Below are positions 1-10,639 of a stretch of DNA of 48,428 bases, one piece after another. The position numbers and the translations under genes are program-made. The DNA lies in contig OX485804.1 of the NCBI GenBank assembly GCA_950295325.1, positions 50,222,001-50,270,428 of the forward strand, in the 5' to 3' direction. The notes under the pieces were generated by a model that searched no databases, was not told where the DNA came from, and saw nothing but the letters and a program-made list of their open reading frames with translations. The stretch comes from Polytrichum commune. Lineage: Eukaryota; Streptophyta; Polytrichopsida; Polytrichales; Polytrichaceae. Every line of letters begins with the position of its first letter. Within the stretch, counting starts at the first letter, position 1.

Positions 1-1
1 A

Positions 2-1918
2 TTAAGGGGTTTGACATGTTTGAATAAACTTTACATGTGGGAATGCCAGGCCTTGGAAGAATTTCCATCTGGTGTGGGTATGCTTGTGGTGTTGGAGGAT
101 TTAGATTTTTGTGGATGCAAATCCTTGAGAAAGATCCCCGAAGGATTAAGGGGTTTGACATGTTTGATGTGGGAATGCGAGGCCTTGGAAGAATTTCCAT
201 CCGGAGTGTCCACGCTCGTGGCCTTGGAAGAATTACAATTTTATGGATGCAAATCTTTGATGAAGATCCCGGAAGGATTAAGGAATTTGACATGCTTGAA
301 GAAACTTTATATGTGGGAATGCGAGGCCTTGGAAGAATTTCCATCCGGGGTGTGCACGCTCGTGGTGTTGGAAGAATTGAAATTTAATGGATGCAAATCA
401 TTGAAAAAGATCCCGGAAGGACTAAGGGGGTTGACATGTTTGAAGGAGCTCTACATGTCTGATTGCGTGGCCTTGGAAGAATTTCCATCTGGAGTATGCA
501 CGCTCACGGCGTTGGAGGAATTGATATTCAGTAGATGTAAATGCTTGAGGAATATCCCGGAAGGATTAAGGGGTTTGACATGTTTGAAGATACTATACAT
601 GTCGGAATGCGAGGCCTTGGAAGAATTTCCATCTGGTGTGGACACACTCGTGGCGTTGGAAGAATTGGAATTTAATGGATGTAAATTATTGAAGAAGATC
701 CCAGAAGGATTAAGTAGTTTGACATGTTTGAAGGAACTGTACATGGGGGAATGCAAGGCCTTGGAAGAATTTCCATGCGGAGTATGCAAGCTCGTGGCCT
801 TGGAAAAATTGGCATTTAATGAATGCAAATCCTTGAAGAAGATCCCGGATGGGTTAAGGGGTTTGACATGTTTAAAAAAACTATATATGTGGGAATGCGA
901 GGCCTTGGAAGAATTTCCATCTGGTGTGGACACACTCGTGGCGTTGGAAGAATTGGAATTTTATGGATGTAAATCATTGAAGAATATCCCCGAAGGATTA
1001 AAGGGTTTGACATGTTTGAAGGAGCTGTACATGTGGGAATGCGAGGCCTTAGAAGAATTTCCATCTGGAGTGGGCATGCTCATGGCATTGGAGGAATTGG
1101 CATTTAATGGATGCAAATCCTTGAAGAAGATTCCGGAAGGACTAAGGGGTTTGACATGTTTGAGGAAACTTGGTATGTCGGAATGCAAGGCTTTGGAAGA
1201 ATTTCCATCGAGTGTGTCCATGCTCGTGGCGTTGGAGAAGTTGGCATTTAATGGATGCAAGTCCTTGAAGAAGATCCCTGAAGGATTACGGGGTTTGAAA
1301 TGTTTGAAAACACTTGGTATGAGGGAATGCGAGGCCTTGAAAGAATTTCCATCAGGAGTGAGCACGCTCGTGGCATTGGAAGAATTGGCATTTAATGGAT
1401 GCAAGTCCTTAAAGAAGATCCCGGAAGGATTAGGGGGTTTGACATGTTTGAAGAAACTTGTTATGTCGGAATGCAAGGCCTTGGAAGAATTTCCATCCGG
1501 AATGGGCACGCTCGTGGCATTGGAGGAATTGGCATTTAATGGATGCAAGTCTTTGAAGAATATCCCGGAAGGATTTGGGGGTTTGACATGTTTGAAGAAA
1601 CTATACATGTCGGAATGTGAGGCCTTGGAAGAATTTCCATCCGGAGTGGGCACACTCATGGTGTTGGAGGAATTAAATTTTTGTGGCTGCAAATCTTTCA
1701 AGAGGATCCCAGAAGGATTCAAGGGTTTGACATGTTTGAAGAAACTATACATGTCGGAATGCGAGGCCTTGGAAGAATTTCCATCTAGAATGGGCATGCT
1801 CGTGGCGTTGGAAGAATTGGAATTTAATGGATGCAAATCCTTGAAGATTCCAGAAGGATTAGGGGGTTTGGCACATTTGAAGAAACTTGGTATGAGGGAA
1901 TGCAAGGCCTTAGAATAA
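2..1918 (+). CDS. LRR array, 3' part of a probable NLR-type gene (5' end outside window)
   Basis: The frame is open from the window edge to a TAA at 1916-1918, about 638 codons. It consists almost entirely of 24-residue leucine-rich repeats in alternating pairs. One type reads like LTCLKKLYMWECEALEEFPS followed by GVxT. The other reads like LVALEELEFNGCKSLKKIPE followed by GLRG. About 13 pairs (26 repeats) are visible, and the second pair lacks four residues. The spacing LxxLxxLxxxxCxxLxxxP is the plant-type LRR common in the C-terminal half of TIR- or NB-type immune receptors. No NB-ARC, TIR or kinase domain lies in the window, so the receptor assignment is inferred. There is no transmembrane segment. 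The terminating TAA sits where other units have GAA in the EEF motif, and LRR-like sequence continues after it, so this end may be a truncation. The upstream portion cannot be judged. Confidence 0.8.
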   Translation, partial: LRGLTCLNKLYMWECQALEEFPSGVGMLVVLEDLDFCGCKSLRKIPEGLRGLTCLMWECEALEEFPSGVSTLVALEELQFYGCKSLMKIPEGLRNLTCLKKLYMWECEALEEFPSGVCTLVVLEELKFNGCKSLKKIPEGLRGLTCLKELYMSDCVALEEFPSGVCTLTALEELIFSRCKCLRNIPEGLRGLTCLKILYMSECEALEEFPSGVDTLVALEELEFNGCKLLKKIPEGLSSLTCLKELYMGECKALEEFPCGVCKLVALEKLAFNECKSLKKIPDGLRGLTCLKKLYMWECEALEEFPSGVDTLVALEELEFYGCKSLKNIPEGLKGLTCLKELYMWECEALEEFPSGVGMLMALEELAFNGCKSLKKIPEGLRGLTCLRKLGMSECKALEEFPSSVSMLVALEKLAFNGCKSLKKIPEGLRGLKCLKTLGMRECEALKEFPSGVSTLVALEELAFNGCKSLKKIPEGLGGLTCLKKLVMSECKALEEFPSGMGTLVALEELAFNGCKSLKNIPEGFGGLTCLKKLYMSECEALEEFPSGVGTLMVLEELNFCGCKSFKRIPEGFKGLTCLKKLYMSECEALEEFPSRMGMLVALEELEFNGCKSLKIPEGLGGLAHLKKLGMRECKALE

Positions 1919-2170
1919 TTTGCATATGGAGTGTGCATGTTCGTGGCCTTAGAGGAATCAACATTTAATAGATGCAAGTCCTTGAAGAAGATTTGGGAAG
2001 GAAGGATTCAGGGGTTTGACATGTTTGAAGAAACTTGTTGTGTGGGAATGCAAGGCCTTGGAAGAATTTCCATTTGGAGTTAGTTCCATGCTTATGGCGT
2101 TGGAGGAAATGTACTATGATGGATTCTTTGAAGAAGAGTTGCAAAGGATTAAGGGGTTTGATAAGTTTGC
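2..2170 (+). repeat. Tandem array of a 144-bp coding unit
   Basis: The DNA repeats with a period of 144 bp (48 codons, two LRRs). Landmarks are gaggccttggaagaatttcc and ggatgcaaatccttgaagaa, each recurring about every 144 bp. Units are more alike than ancient LRRs normally are, which points to recent unequal exchange or gene conversion. Indels are rare and mostly multiples of three until about position 1916. After that a stop and a frame-changing insertion near 2000 appear. Confidence 0.85.
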
Positions 2171-2240
2171 AGAAACTCTACATATGGGGATGCTTAGAAG
2201 AATATCTATGTGGATTTACACATTTGATTCCAATATATGA
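1919..2240 (+). pseudogene. Decayed continuation of the LRR array
   Basis: LRR-like sequence continues past the TAA at 1916-1918. The same frame reads FAYGVCMFVALEES and CKSLKKIWEG. A small insertion around 1998-2005 then moves the pattern to the frame that reads MTCLKKLVVWECKALEEFPF from 2016. That frame degenerates and stops at 2238-2240. This is probably dead sequence, or an untranslated tail of the gene upstream. It could instead be the original 3' end of a longer receptor that acquired the TAA. Confidence 0.6.
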
Positions 2241-4240
2241 AGTTGCTTCTTCACCAAATGGGCCCTTCAACCTTAGTTGCAATCCTATATATATGCATTA
2301 AAATTAGATTTCGCTATTGTTAATGACTACTTATTAGAGTTTCCAATTTTGTCATAGTATTGTATTTCTTCCATTATAGTCTCCACACTCATAGTTGAAT
2401 GATGATGGCCAAAAATAATGTTTGGGAGCAAAAGGCGATAGGAATGTCAAGTACATCTAGCTTGGGATTGGTTTGCACTCAACATTGTACTATACTCTTC
2501 CTCTCATTGTTGAAATTATTGAAATATTGATGGAAAATATAATATAAAAGTTATTTACTTCGGTTGAAGGTTCCTCAAATGATAAGCTTGGTAATGGAGA
2601 AAACCCATTAGGATGAATATAAATCAAAACATGTGTGGAGTCATCAATAAGGATGGTTTTATCATAATGTGAGTGTGTTTATTGGACATCGATTACAAAC
2701 CTAACTCAAGATGTCTATTTGATAATTGTTTGTTCTTAAGACTTCAATTGAAAAAGGTGTGGGGCAAAGTTTTACCTTAATCCAACAATCATGAGGCCAA
2801 CACTCCCTGAAAACTAGAAGCTACGTGTGGCCAATGATAGGGGTTTTTTAAATGACCGTATCAAAAGAACTGAAACGGTTTCAAATATAATATGCCATGC
2901 ACAATATGTGACTTTGCATTCAGAATAAAATTTGGAGGTTGTTGTAAATTCCATGAAATAAAGGTTATAACATTTCTAAGATACCATGTATGTAAAAAAT
3001 TGTAGAAGGTTCTAGTGCCCCATCCTGCCCATAGCGGATGAAAATTTGTTGATGGATGAAGAAAATGGTTGAAGAACGTTGGATAACAGGTTTAGGTAAG
3101 CAACGTTTAGATCATGGTGTTGTAAAATGAGAGTTTGATATATGCGAATGATGATATTGGTAAACAATCCTCAATATTCCTTGCTCCCAAGCCTTAGAGC
3201 AACTCATTTTAAACTCTCTTCAATTTTGAGTAGAGTTTTCCTCGATTTAATGTCTTTTTGGTCTTCACGTTTTAGATTTTAGATTCTAAATTTCAAGTTT
3301 CTTTGTCTCCTTGTGATTCCACAAGCTTTTGGTTGTGGTTCTTAGGCTCCTCTTGTGGCATCTTCTCCAATTCTTGATTGGCCTCACCCTCCTTTGAAAC
3401 CTCATCATTTTCCCTCCAAGTCTCTATAGTTGAACCGAAGTCCTTTTCCAAAGTGCCATCTAGATCCACCTCTGAGTTTTTGTTCAGATTGTCCTTCTCA
3501 AGCTTAGATCTCAAAAATTTGCAAAAAAAACTTCTAGAAATATTCTCTCTTTTCTTTTTGTCTTGTGACTGGTGCCTTTTGTCTTGTATCTCCATATATT
3601 GCCACTTTCAAATGTGGGGCGTCCTTCATATAGTGATCTGCACCGGGTTGCAACAATGAGATTCACAATTTCAAGGTTGTGAACAATGCCATGAATGTGC
3701 ATCAAAGTAGGTTTGTCAATAAGGTAAGTCTGTCAAAACTTGTGCATTTTTTATACATGTAATTTATGATTTCACAAGAACTCAATTGTTAATATTTTCT
3801 TGCAGGGCGGAATTTTGATTTTGTGTGTGTGAATGCACATATGCTAGATGTTGCCCATGACTATTTGAGGGAAAATTTAGCAAAAAAAAACCTACACTTT
3901 TGTTGATGATAGTGGGCATATCAAACGTAGGCAAGTCAAATTTTATTAACACCTTCTTTTGGAATGCCACTGTAGTAAGTTTTTGCTATGGCTGAAAACA
4001 AAAAAACCCAGGGAACAAAGTCTCCAGGAAGACTGAGATAGTGTCTATAAGGGTTAATGTCACATTGGATTTAAGGACTATAATAACAACTTAGGATCTT
4101 TCTTCCTTCATTCCTTCTTAATTCCACTTATTCCCCACTCTTATGGTTCCTTGTGCTTCCTCCGTCAAAAGTGATTATGTCTTATCTTTAGGGAAAGTTT
4201 CTATCACTCTATGTCTTTGACCTATTTCAGTCGTGAAGCT
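2241..4240. other. No recognisable gene
   Basis: AT-rich sequence without a supported gene. A 100-codon minus-strand frame at 3293-3595 is lysine- and glutamate-rich. It matches no family I know and has no visible splice partner. Nothing structural stands out. Confidence 0.5.
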
Positions 4241-5900
4241 CAAAAGCTTGGCAAGTAGTCCTTGGCAATTCGTCAGGACCGAAGTCCGGGGTAATGTCTT
4301 TTCGTAACCACATCGTCTTTGCATAACAAGAATTGAGCTTTGCAATAACTTCAAATTTATTCATCTTAATTTAACTTACAGTCATTCAACCGATCTTCAC
4401 AAGACTGTAATCATCATCATCATCTTCAATTGATTGGCAACTTGTCCACACAAATCCCCACAACATTATATATAATCAATGCATCAACAATGTAGGCGAT
4501 ATTCCTTGATTAAGGCCTAATTGCATTTTAAGCTCGAAAGTATTAGCCTTTGGTAATGTCTTACACTAAGTAGGCAATCTCTCTTTCCTGAGATGGTAAT
4601 GTCTTTTGCAGCTCACGCCTGCAATAACTCGTCTCGTCTCTGCAGCCACTGCAATGGCTACACGCCAGGTAATGTCTCAGAGTAGGCCTTTGGCTATGCT
4701 CCCATGAGCGGCCTCTCTGTTCTCTTTCTCTCTTCTCTCTCAGGGACGACACCTGCTAAGCCTATAGCCCTACAGGACGTTACTCTCTCAACTCTCCCTC
4801 ATAGTCTCTCTGTAACAGACGGGCGATAGCCAAGGGACTCAGGCGATAGCCCTTCCTCGACGCTTCGGCTCTCTGTCCGAGCCGGCGATGGCCCTAACCT
4901 CGACTATTTACCCTCACGGACTTCTATCATGATTTCCCTCAACATAGCCTATCGCCCAGGCCTTGCCTCATGGAAGTTTCAGACTTCCAAGACTCTACCA
5001 CTCACTGTCTAATTGCCAAAGGACTTGATCTTGCTTTCGGCTATGGTCCCTTACTTCACTTTCGACAAATAGCCCTTAACTTCTACAACAGACTGAGAGA
5101 AGTCTCTCTCTTGCCCATTGCCATTCTCAGACTTCAATTCTTCCTTCTTCCACTAGACTATTGCCCTTCTTTCTTGGCCATCAGCCTTTGCTTCATTGAC
5201 ACGACTCACTCACAAGACGATGGCCATAGTCCGACTTCGACCATTGTTATTCCCAGACTCGATTACAAAGATCCTCACCTTCTCGGTGGATGATACGTCT
5301 ATTTCAACGCTCACGGCTATTGCCAGAAATCACACAAGATATACTTGGCCTCACGTCTCTCTTTCACATCAAAGCATCCAAATCTTACTGATTACTACTA
5401 CTATAGACTCAATTCGACTCAAGATAAATTGCCTCGGTCTCAGACGACTACATCACAATCACAATCACGTTACACACACACAAGACTATTGCTCATTGAA
5501 ATGAAGCTTTACTCATATTCAAATGTCACATTGCCTGAGACTGAATCACTCAGTTCTCACACGTCTATTGCTGCTTCTCCCTCTCGGAGAAAGACTAATT
5601 GCACTCAGTCTCAATCACTGAGATCTGATACTGCTAAAGCCTATTGCTATCCTAAGTGGAGACTATGTCAGATTCTATCAAATGGAAAATAGCCTGTCTT
5701 GGCGATGGTCAGCCTCCTCCTTATCAGCGGGGGAGGTGAAGGCGGTTGCAACCGTCTAGGGACGACTATCACCCTCGTTTCACACTGGTGATTTGCCTTT
5801 AAACGACTATTGCCGCTAATTGTCACTAATTTGAAAATGGTAGCTCTCCAGCTAGGCGATAGCCCAAAAATTGCGTTTACAGCCACCATTACAACAAAAT
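4241..5900. other. Gene-free stretch rich in recurring short words
   Basis: The plus strand is pyrimidine-rich. GGTAATGTCT recurs at about 4290, 4552, 4595 and 4668. Variants of GGCGATAGCC or its complement-like CTATTGCC recur at about 4826, 4843, 4883, 4944, 5159, 5312, 5482, 5567, 5690, 5807 and 5853. Several open frames of 60-115 codons exist, but none has recognisable protein features and they overlap in different frames. The stretch may be a degenerate satellite-like sequence or an old LTR. Confidence 0.35.
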
Positions 5901-6205
5901 TAGTTGCAGGTTCATTCTTTCATGTGCAAGTTAACTCATATAATTTGTTTCTACCATTTTGTAGACATTCGATTGTGTTTACAAGTAGTTATTCGTAATG
6001 GTTTGTGTCTATTAAAATAGGAGCCTTTGAAAAACCCAAAGTTGGGCCTTTGCTAGGCATCATGCAACACATATCTAGCTCTAAGGTGCATTTCAAATTT
6101 GCAATTTTTTTTTGGTGTTGGCTTATCAATCTAAGGCACACAAATCCTAGCCATTTTTAGCATTAGATCCAAGTTGTCCAATAAAAAAGATTGTGCATCT
6201 TAAAA

Positions 6206-7178
6206 CACTACAAGAAAATTGAGAAATAACAACTTTGATTATGATTGTGATTTTTGTCGTTAAGGACTACAATGACTATTAGTTTTTCTATTATAATTAT
6301 GGACAACTTGTAACGGAGACACAGTCGTTGCGGACATGACGTGCGAACCTAGAGTTTATAGTCATATAGGATGGTCATAAACACGTTATACACACATGTC
6401 ATACCATGATGACACAACCATCCACGCCATGGCCTCTTTTCCATGTCATCATGTGAGTTGGTTGTCATGCCATGTTAATACATACGTGGCTTTAAAGTCA
6501 ATTAACCATGTCGTCGTGCATTGCCTATTGTGTGACACATAATATACGTCGATATGTGACATGCAATGGCCTGTGATTTGCGCACGTGTCATATGAGGTC
6601 ACGTGTTATAGCGCCACGTGTCCATTTCTATAGTTCTTATGTAGTCATTTTCAGTTGTTCAAGATGACATGGCATAGATGTGGTGTATATTGGGGGTTTG
6701 ACATCTGCACACGGAATAACTATTCCATTATTATTTAACAACTACATACTAGTGATATGTCCACCGACTTATGCCATCTATCAGCACATTGAGCCTTTGT
6801 TTACTCTTTCATGAGTTGGATATGTCATGTCATGTAGCTAGGTGTCACGGGTATATGTGTTTATATATGATGAGTCAATTCTCCACATAGACGTACAAAT
6901 GACTAGAATTTGACAACGGCAATGATTTTTTTTCTTCTTCTGCAAGCATGATTGTAGCAAAACATATATGTGGCATGACTTTTGACTATGCTACGACTTT
7001 CTATGATTAACAATGACTACATTACAAAAGGTGCGGAGTCATTCATGTGCACTAATTATTCATCCCAACTTGACAGTGACCACAAATTTTGATAAAAAAT
7101 CCCACTGAACTACGAAAAAATTACTTGTGAATGACTAACAATGACTTGAATTCCTAAATAATGATTTTTGATGCAGTG
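6206..7178. mobile_element. CACTA-like non-autonomous element (degenerate)
   Basis: The left end reads CACTACAAGAAAA, the typical terminus of plant CACTA elements. The right end at 7174-7178 reads TGCAGTG, whose complement is CACTGCA. The word AATGACT recurs near both ends, as CACTA subterminal repeats do. There is no matching 3-bp target duplication (aaa versus ttc) and no coding capacity, so the right border is uncertain. Confidence 0.35.
6583..6620. promoter_or_regulatory. Three G-box (CACGTG) motifs
   Basis: CACGTG occurs at 6583-6588, 6600-6605 and 6615-6620. Each is followed by T, and two extend to ACGTGTC, the core of abscisic-acid response elements. The cluster lies inside the CACTA-like remnant with no gene directly downstream, so a regulatory function is speculative. 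Confidence 0.3.
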
Positions 7179-7333
7179 TTCGAAGTTTCAAATTAATAAC
7201 GCCATAGCAAGAAAAATTGCATGCTTCTACCATACAAGTCCACACATTGAAATTAAAATTCTATATGAAAGTGGAAATCATATATGAAAAAAAATAGTTA
7301 TTTAAAAAAAATCTATTCCCAATAAAATATATA

Positions 7334-8273
7334 CCGTAGGTTCATAGCTGGTTCGACAGAAAATAACTCTAAAAATAGATGCCAAAATTTTGGAATATTA
7401 TTGGCATTTTTTGCCGAATATAAAAATTATTATTTTTCAAAATTGCCGAAAAGTAAGAAATTTTTACTTCTCACTAGAGTTTTACTTACAATGGAAGCAT
7501 ATGTGAATTTTGAAAGAGAGAAGGTGCTCCTTTTGTAATCAAGCTCACTTACATTAGTCCACAAAGAATATGGGTTAAGAAGTAGCAAGACTCTAGGTGA
7601 GGCTTTTCAAATGTGTTGTACACAAATTTTTGGAGTCCAATTGAGCATAGAAGATGAAGTTTTATAGAATTTTGTCCAACTAACAAAAGTTGAGAAATCA
7701 ATCCTTCTTCTACCTCCAACAAGTTTTGTGTCAAAATAAGTCTTTTTGCAAAAGATATGGACAAAACATTGCAGCCGTGTAAAGATCAAAAAATTAAAAT
7801 GCGTTCATAACAGTTTTTCAGAGCTCATTTGTGCATAGAAGATCAACGTTTTTGGAATTTTGTTGGTCTAAGAAAAGTTTACAAATCAAGTAATCTTTCA
7901 CCTCCAACAAATTTTATGTCATTTGAAGACTCTATGCAAAAGTTATGCGTGTTATAAAAATGAAGTCTAACTCGGTGCTTCACCTCAAAGTTTACATATC
8001 CCATATGCATTGTTGAACATAACTCTACTCTACTTGCATAAAGCACAGAGCATTCTCAACTCTTCACTCACATCTTACTTGTCATTCAATGCAAGAGAGA
8101 TGTACAAGATATAAGCTTAAATAGAACATTAAAAATGAATTTAAGCCGAATTTTTAAAAATTAAAAGAGAAATTGCCGAAAATGTGAATATACTATTTTT
8201 AGGTGCCGAACCTACTTTTTGACTTTAATTAATTATTCGGCTAACATGTGTCGAACCAGCTATGAACCTACGG
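7334..8273. mobile_element. 940-bp TIR element with TA target duplication
   Basis: A perfect 25-bp inverted repeat starts CCGTAGGTTCATAGC at 7334-7358, with its complement at 8249-8273. TA lies immediately outside both ends (7332-7333, 8274-8275), as for Tc1/mariner-type insertions. The interior has no transposase. It holds two diverged copies of a roughly 170-bp segment (about 7620-7790 and 7800-7965), both containing CATAGAAGAT and ACCTCCAACAA. GCCGAA-type words are scattered near both ends. This is a non-autonomous element, and assignment to a superfamily rests only on the dinucleotide duplication. Confidence 0.7.
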
Positions 8274-8353
8274 TAGGCGTGTTCATATGTGGCTTAAGGA
8301 TTTACAATGCGGGAGACCTGTGTGTTCTGCATGTTACAAATGTAGGAGGAAAA

Positions 8354-8805
8354 TCATGTTGATTTCAGATTCCTCTCAATCCACAATGTGATGCCTCCCA
8401 CCACATCTTCAACTTCCCATTGGTCCCCTACCCCATGTGGATATGCAAGACGCACATCACCTAAGTAAGAAGTGGTCACGTTCACCTTGTAGCAAAAATC
8501 GGGAATGAGCTAAAAATGAAATTTGTCCACACCCCCCATACCACTAATTTTACCAATTGCCACCTTCCATTGTTTTTTGGACTCATCATTTGGATTCATC
8601 ATGTGCACACGTTGCCCAACATTGAACTGCACCCACACACCATCCAAAAAACAATTAATCGCATACCTTTCTGAAATGTTTACATCATAACACCAATGTG
8701 ACGCAAATCAAACCTTCTAGTGGAACTACATAGTATACCTTGCCCTCCAATGTGAACTCTAATGAAGTCCAAAACCAACATCCAATGTCACATAGTTCAA
8801 TTACT
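8354..8805 (-). pseudogene. Broken coding relic, C-terminal part; possibly a plant transposase C-terminal domain
   Basis: Read from 8805 downward, the minus strand encodes a protein-like sequence in two frames. The first part has TSLEFTLEGKVYYVVPLEG. After a frame change near 8700 come YAINCFLDGVWVQFNVGQRV, a TAG at 8510-8512, and then YKVNVTTSYLGDVRLAYPHG, ending at a TGA at 8354-8356. The last part resembles the C-terminal domain of Tnp1/En/Spm-like proteins, with a polar linker, the L-Y-P-H-G turn and a closing hydrophobic strand. That resemblance is from memory and weak. The reading frame runs up to the foldback element at 8806, which probably interrupted the gene. Confidence 0.45.
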
Positions 8806-10639
8806 GTTGCAACCCTTCCTAGCCCCATTAACAATCTTGCCCATTTTCATTTCTAGCAAGGGTCACGAGCGTTAATCCTTCACATTCCGCCATCCTAATG
8901 ATTAGCTCCTTCTACCCCGGACCTTATAGTTCATCAGAGGGGAATCAACCCTCTTACTTTGCTTTTGGGACTCACCCCTTAATCGGTAACCGATTCTTAG
9001 ATGTGGACCTCCATCCATGGAAGTCCAATCTTATGTTGATCAACGTGTTGCCAGAGCAACACTACAACAACCCGAAGCATACTAGGCAACTATGCCCTCA
9101 CGTTGGGCCACTGCCCATGAAGGCCATGCCGTTCGGCCTTGCGTGGGTAAAGCCACACCACCTCACCCATATAAGCCTCTAGGACTTTTGGGAAGGCCCC
9201 TACCCCACCGTCAACAAACCTTTTGTCTCCCTACCAAGAGTTGGTGCCAAGTAAACATTTTCCCTTAGCCGTTGTGGCTAGAAACCCCCAGCAGGTTCAG
9301 AACACCAAAACTTCCTTGTATCATCCCTAATGCTCACATTCAACCACCCCATCGTCATTTAAATTTGACGTAGATGCCAATGGACTCCTCACTTGCCCCA
9401 TTTGGGGAAGTATTGAGGAAGTTATGCCTGTTCAAACCTTGGCAGTCTCGGGAACCACTTCCATGCCACTCATGTATCAGGCCGCTATCCCACGATAGCG
9501 CCCCACTCAAATTGCCATAACTCCTAGCTCACACCTCCAATTGACGTGTTCTTGAGCATTCTAGAATCTACACACCATAAGCTACGCATAGCTGATGGCT
9601 TCACCCTCGTGCCTCCCAGTCTCCGTGGGTGGGAGGTGTTCCCAGCGCCCGGGGCCCTTACCCACACTAGGATCACTTGGGCCCTCTCATCAATGGCGCC
9701 ACAAGTCCTGGTGTCGGGTAGAGAGGGTTCATTGACGGTGGTGTAGGGGCCCTGCCTAGAGTCCTAGAGGCTTACATGGGTGAGGTGGTGTGGCCTCACC
9801 CACCCGAGGCCGAACGGCACGGCCTCCATGGGCTTTGGCCTAATGTGAGGCCATAGTTGCCTAATATGGTTCGGGTTGTTGTAGTGTTGCTCCAACAACG
9901 CGGCGATCAACATAAGATTGGGCTTTCATGAAAGAAAGTCCACACCTAAGGATTGGTTGCCGATTAAGGGGTGAGTCCCGAAAGCCAAGTAGGAGGGTTG
10001 GTCCCCTCTTATGCATTATAAGGTCCAGGGTAGGAGGAGCTAACAAATTAGCATGGCGGAATGTGAAGGGTTAGCGCTCGTAACCGTTGCTAGAAATAAA
10101 ATTTGGCAAGATTGTCGAGGGGACTAGGAATGGTTGCAACAAACGCGACGATCAATTAAAGATTGGACTTTCATGAATAGAAGTCCACATCCAATCATTG
10201 GTTAACGATTAAGGGGAGAGTCTTGAAAGCAAGAGTAGGAGGGTTGGTCCCCTTCCTACGAACTAAGAGGTCAGTGGTATGGGGAGCTAACCATTAGCAT
10301 GGCGGAATACGAGAAGTTAGTGCTCGTGACTCTTGCTAGAATTGAAAAATGACCAAGTTAATTAAGGAACACTAGCAAGGATCACTATATTCGTTAATTG
10401 GAGATTTTTTCATGATTTGGAGACTAATCAAGGACTTCAAGTCTGATATTGTGTTTAGTGCATGTTTTGATTATGCTATAGATACTTATTATATTTAGAA
10501 CTCCTCATGCATGAATATGTAGAAAGTTCATTACCAATGTTTCCAACATTCACAATATTGCATCCCAAACTATGAGTAAAGTTTATTTTGAGACTTTCCA
10601 AAGTCTCCAATTAACGAATATAGTGATAAGGGTTGCGAC
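8806..10639. mobile_element. Foldback-like element with ~430-bp inverted arms and a partial third copy
   Basis: The left arm (8806 to about 9235, weaker homology to about 9254) is the imperfect reverse complement of the right arm (about 9725-10140, weaker from about 9690). Both outer ends read GTTGCAAC. Shared landmarks include CACTACAACAACCCGAA, CTCACCCCTTAATCGG and CATTCCGCCAT. A partial third copy follows directly at 10141-10380 and resumes at 10628-10639 after a nested MITE. The 9255-9690 loop has no recognisable coding sequence. Open frames within the arms are by-products of the inverted repeat. No clear target duplication was found. Confidence 0.7.
10381..10627. mobile_element. 247-bp MITE with 24-bp perfect TIRs and 4-bp AAGG duplication
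   Basis: The inverted repeats start ATCACTATATTCG and are perfect over 24 bp (10381-10404 and 10604-10627). AAGG flanks both sides (10377-10380 and 10628-10631). Removing the element plus one AAGG restores CTAGCAAGGGTTGCGAC. This agrees at AAGGGTTGC with the uninterrupted left arm of the host foldback repeat near 8808-8816, read on the complementary strand. The insertion and its 4-bp duplication are therefore well supported. There is no coding capacity. Confidence 0.75.

Noticed and set aside
31-1977. Minus-strand open frames of up to 338 codons opposite the LRR array
   Set aside because: They repeat with the same 144-bp period as the plus-strand LRRs and give no sensible protein family. They are shadows of a repetitive coding strand.
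3293-3595. 100-codon minus frame rich in Lys, Glu and Gln
   Set aside because: Low-complexity composition, no domain, no splice partner, and an overlapping plus-strand frame of similar length.
4970-5692. Several 100-115-codon plus frames
   Set aside because: They overlap in different frames within a pyrimidine-rich, word-repetitive stretch and show no conserved features.
8898-9182. 94-codon frame in the foldback left arm
   Set aside because: It lies entirely in an inverted-repeat arm. The other two arm copies do not keep the frame.
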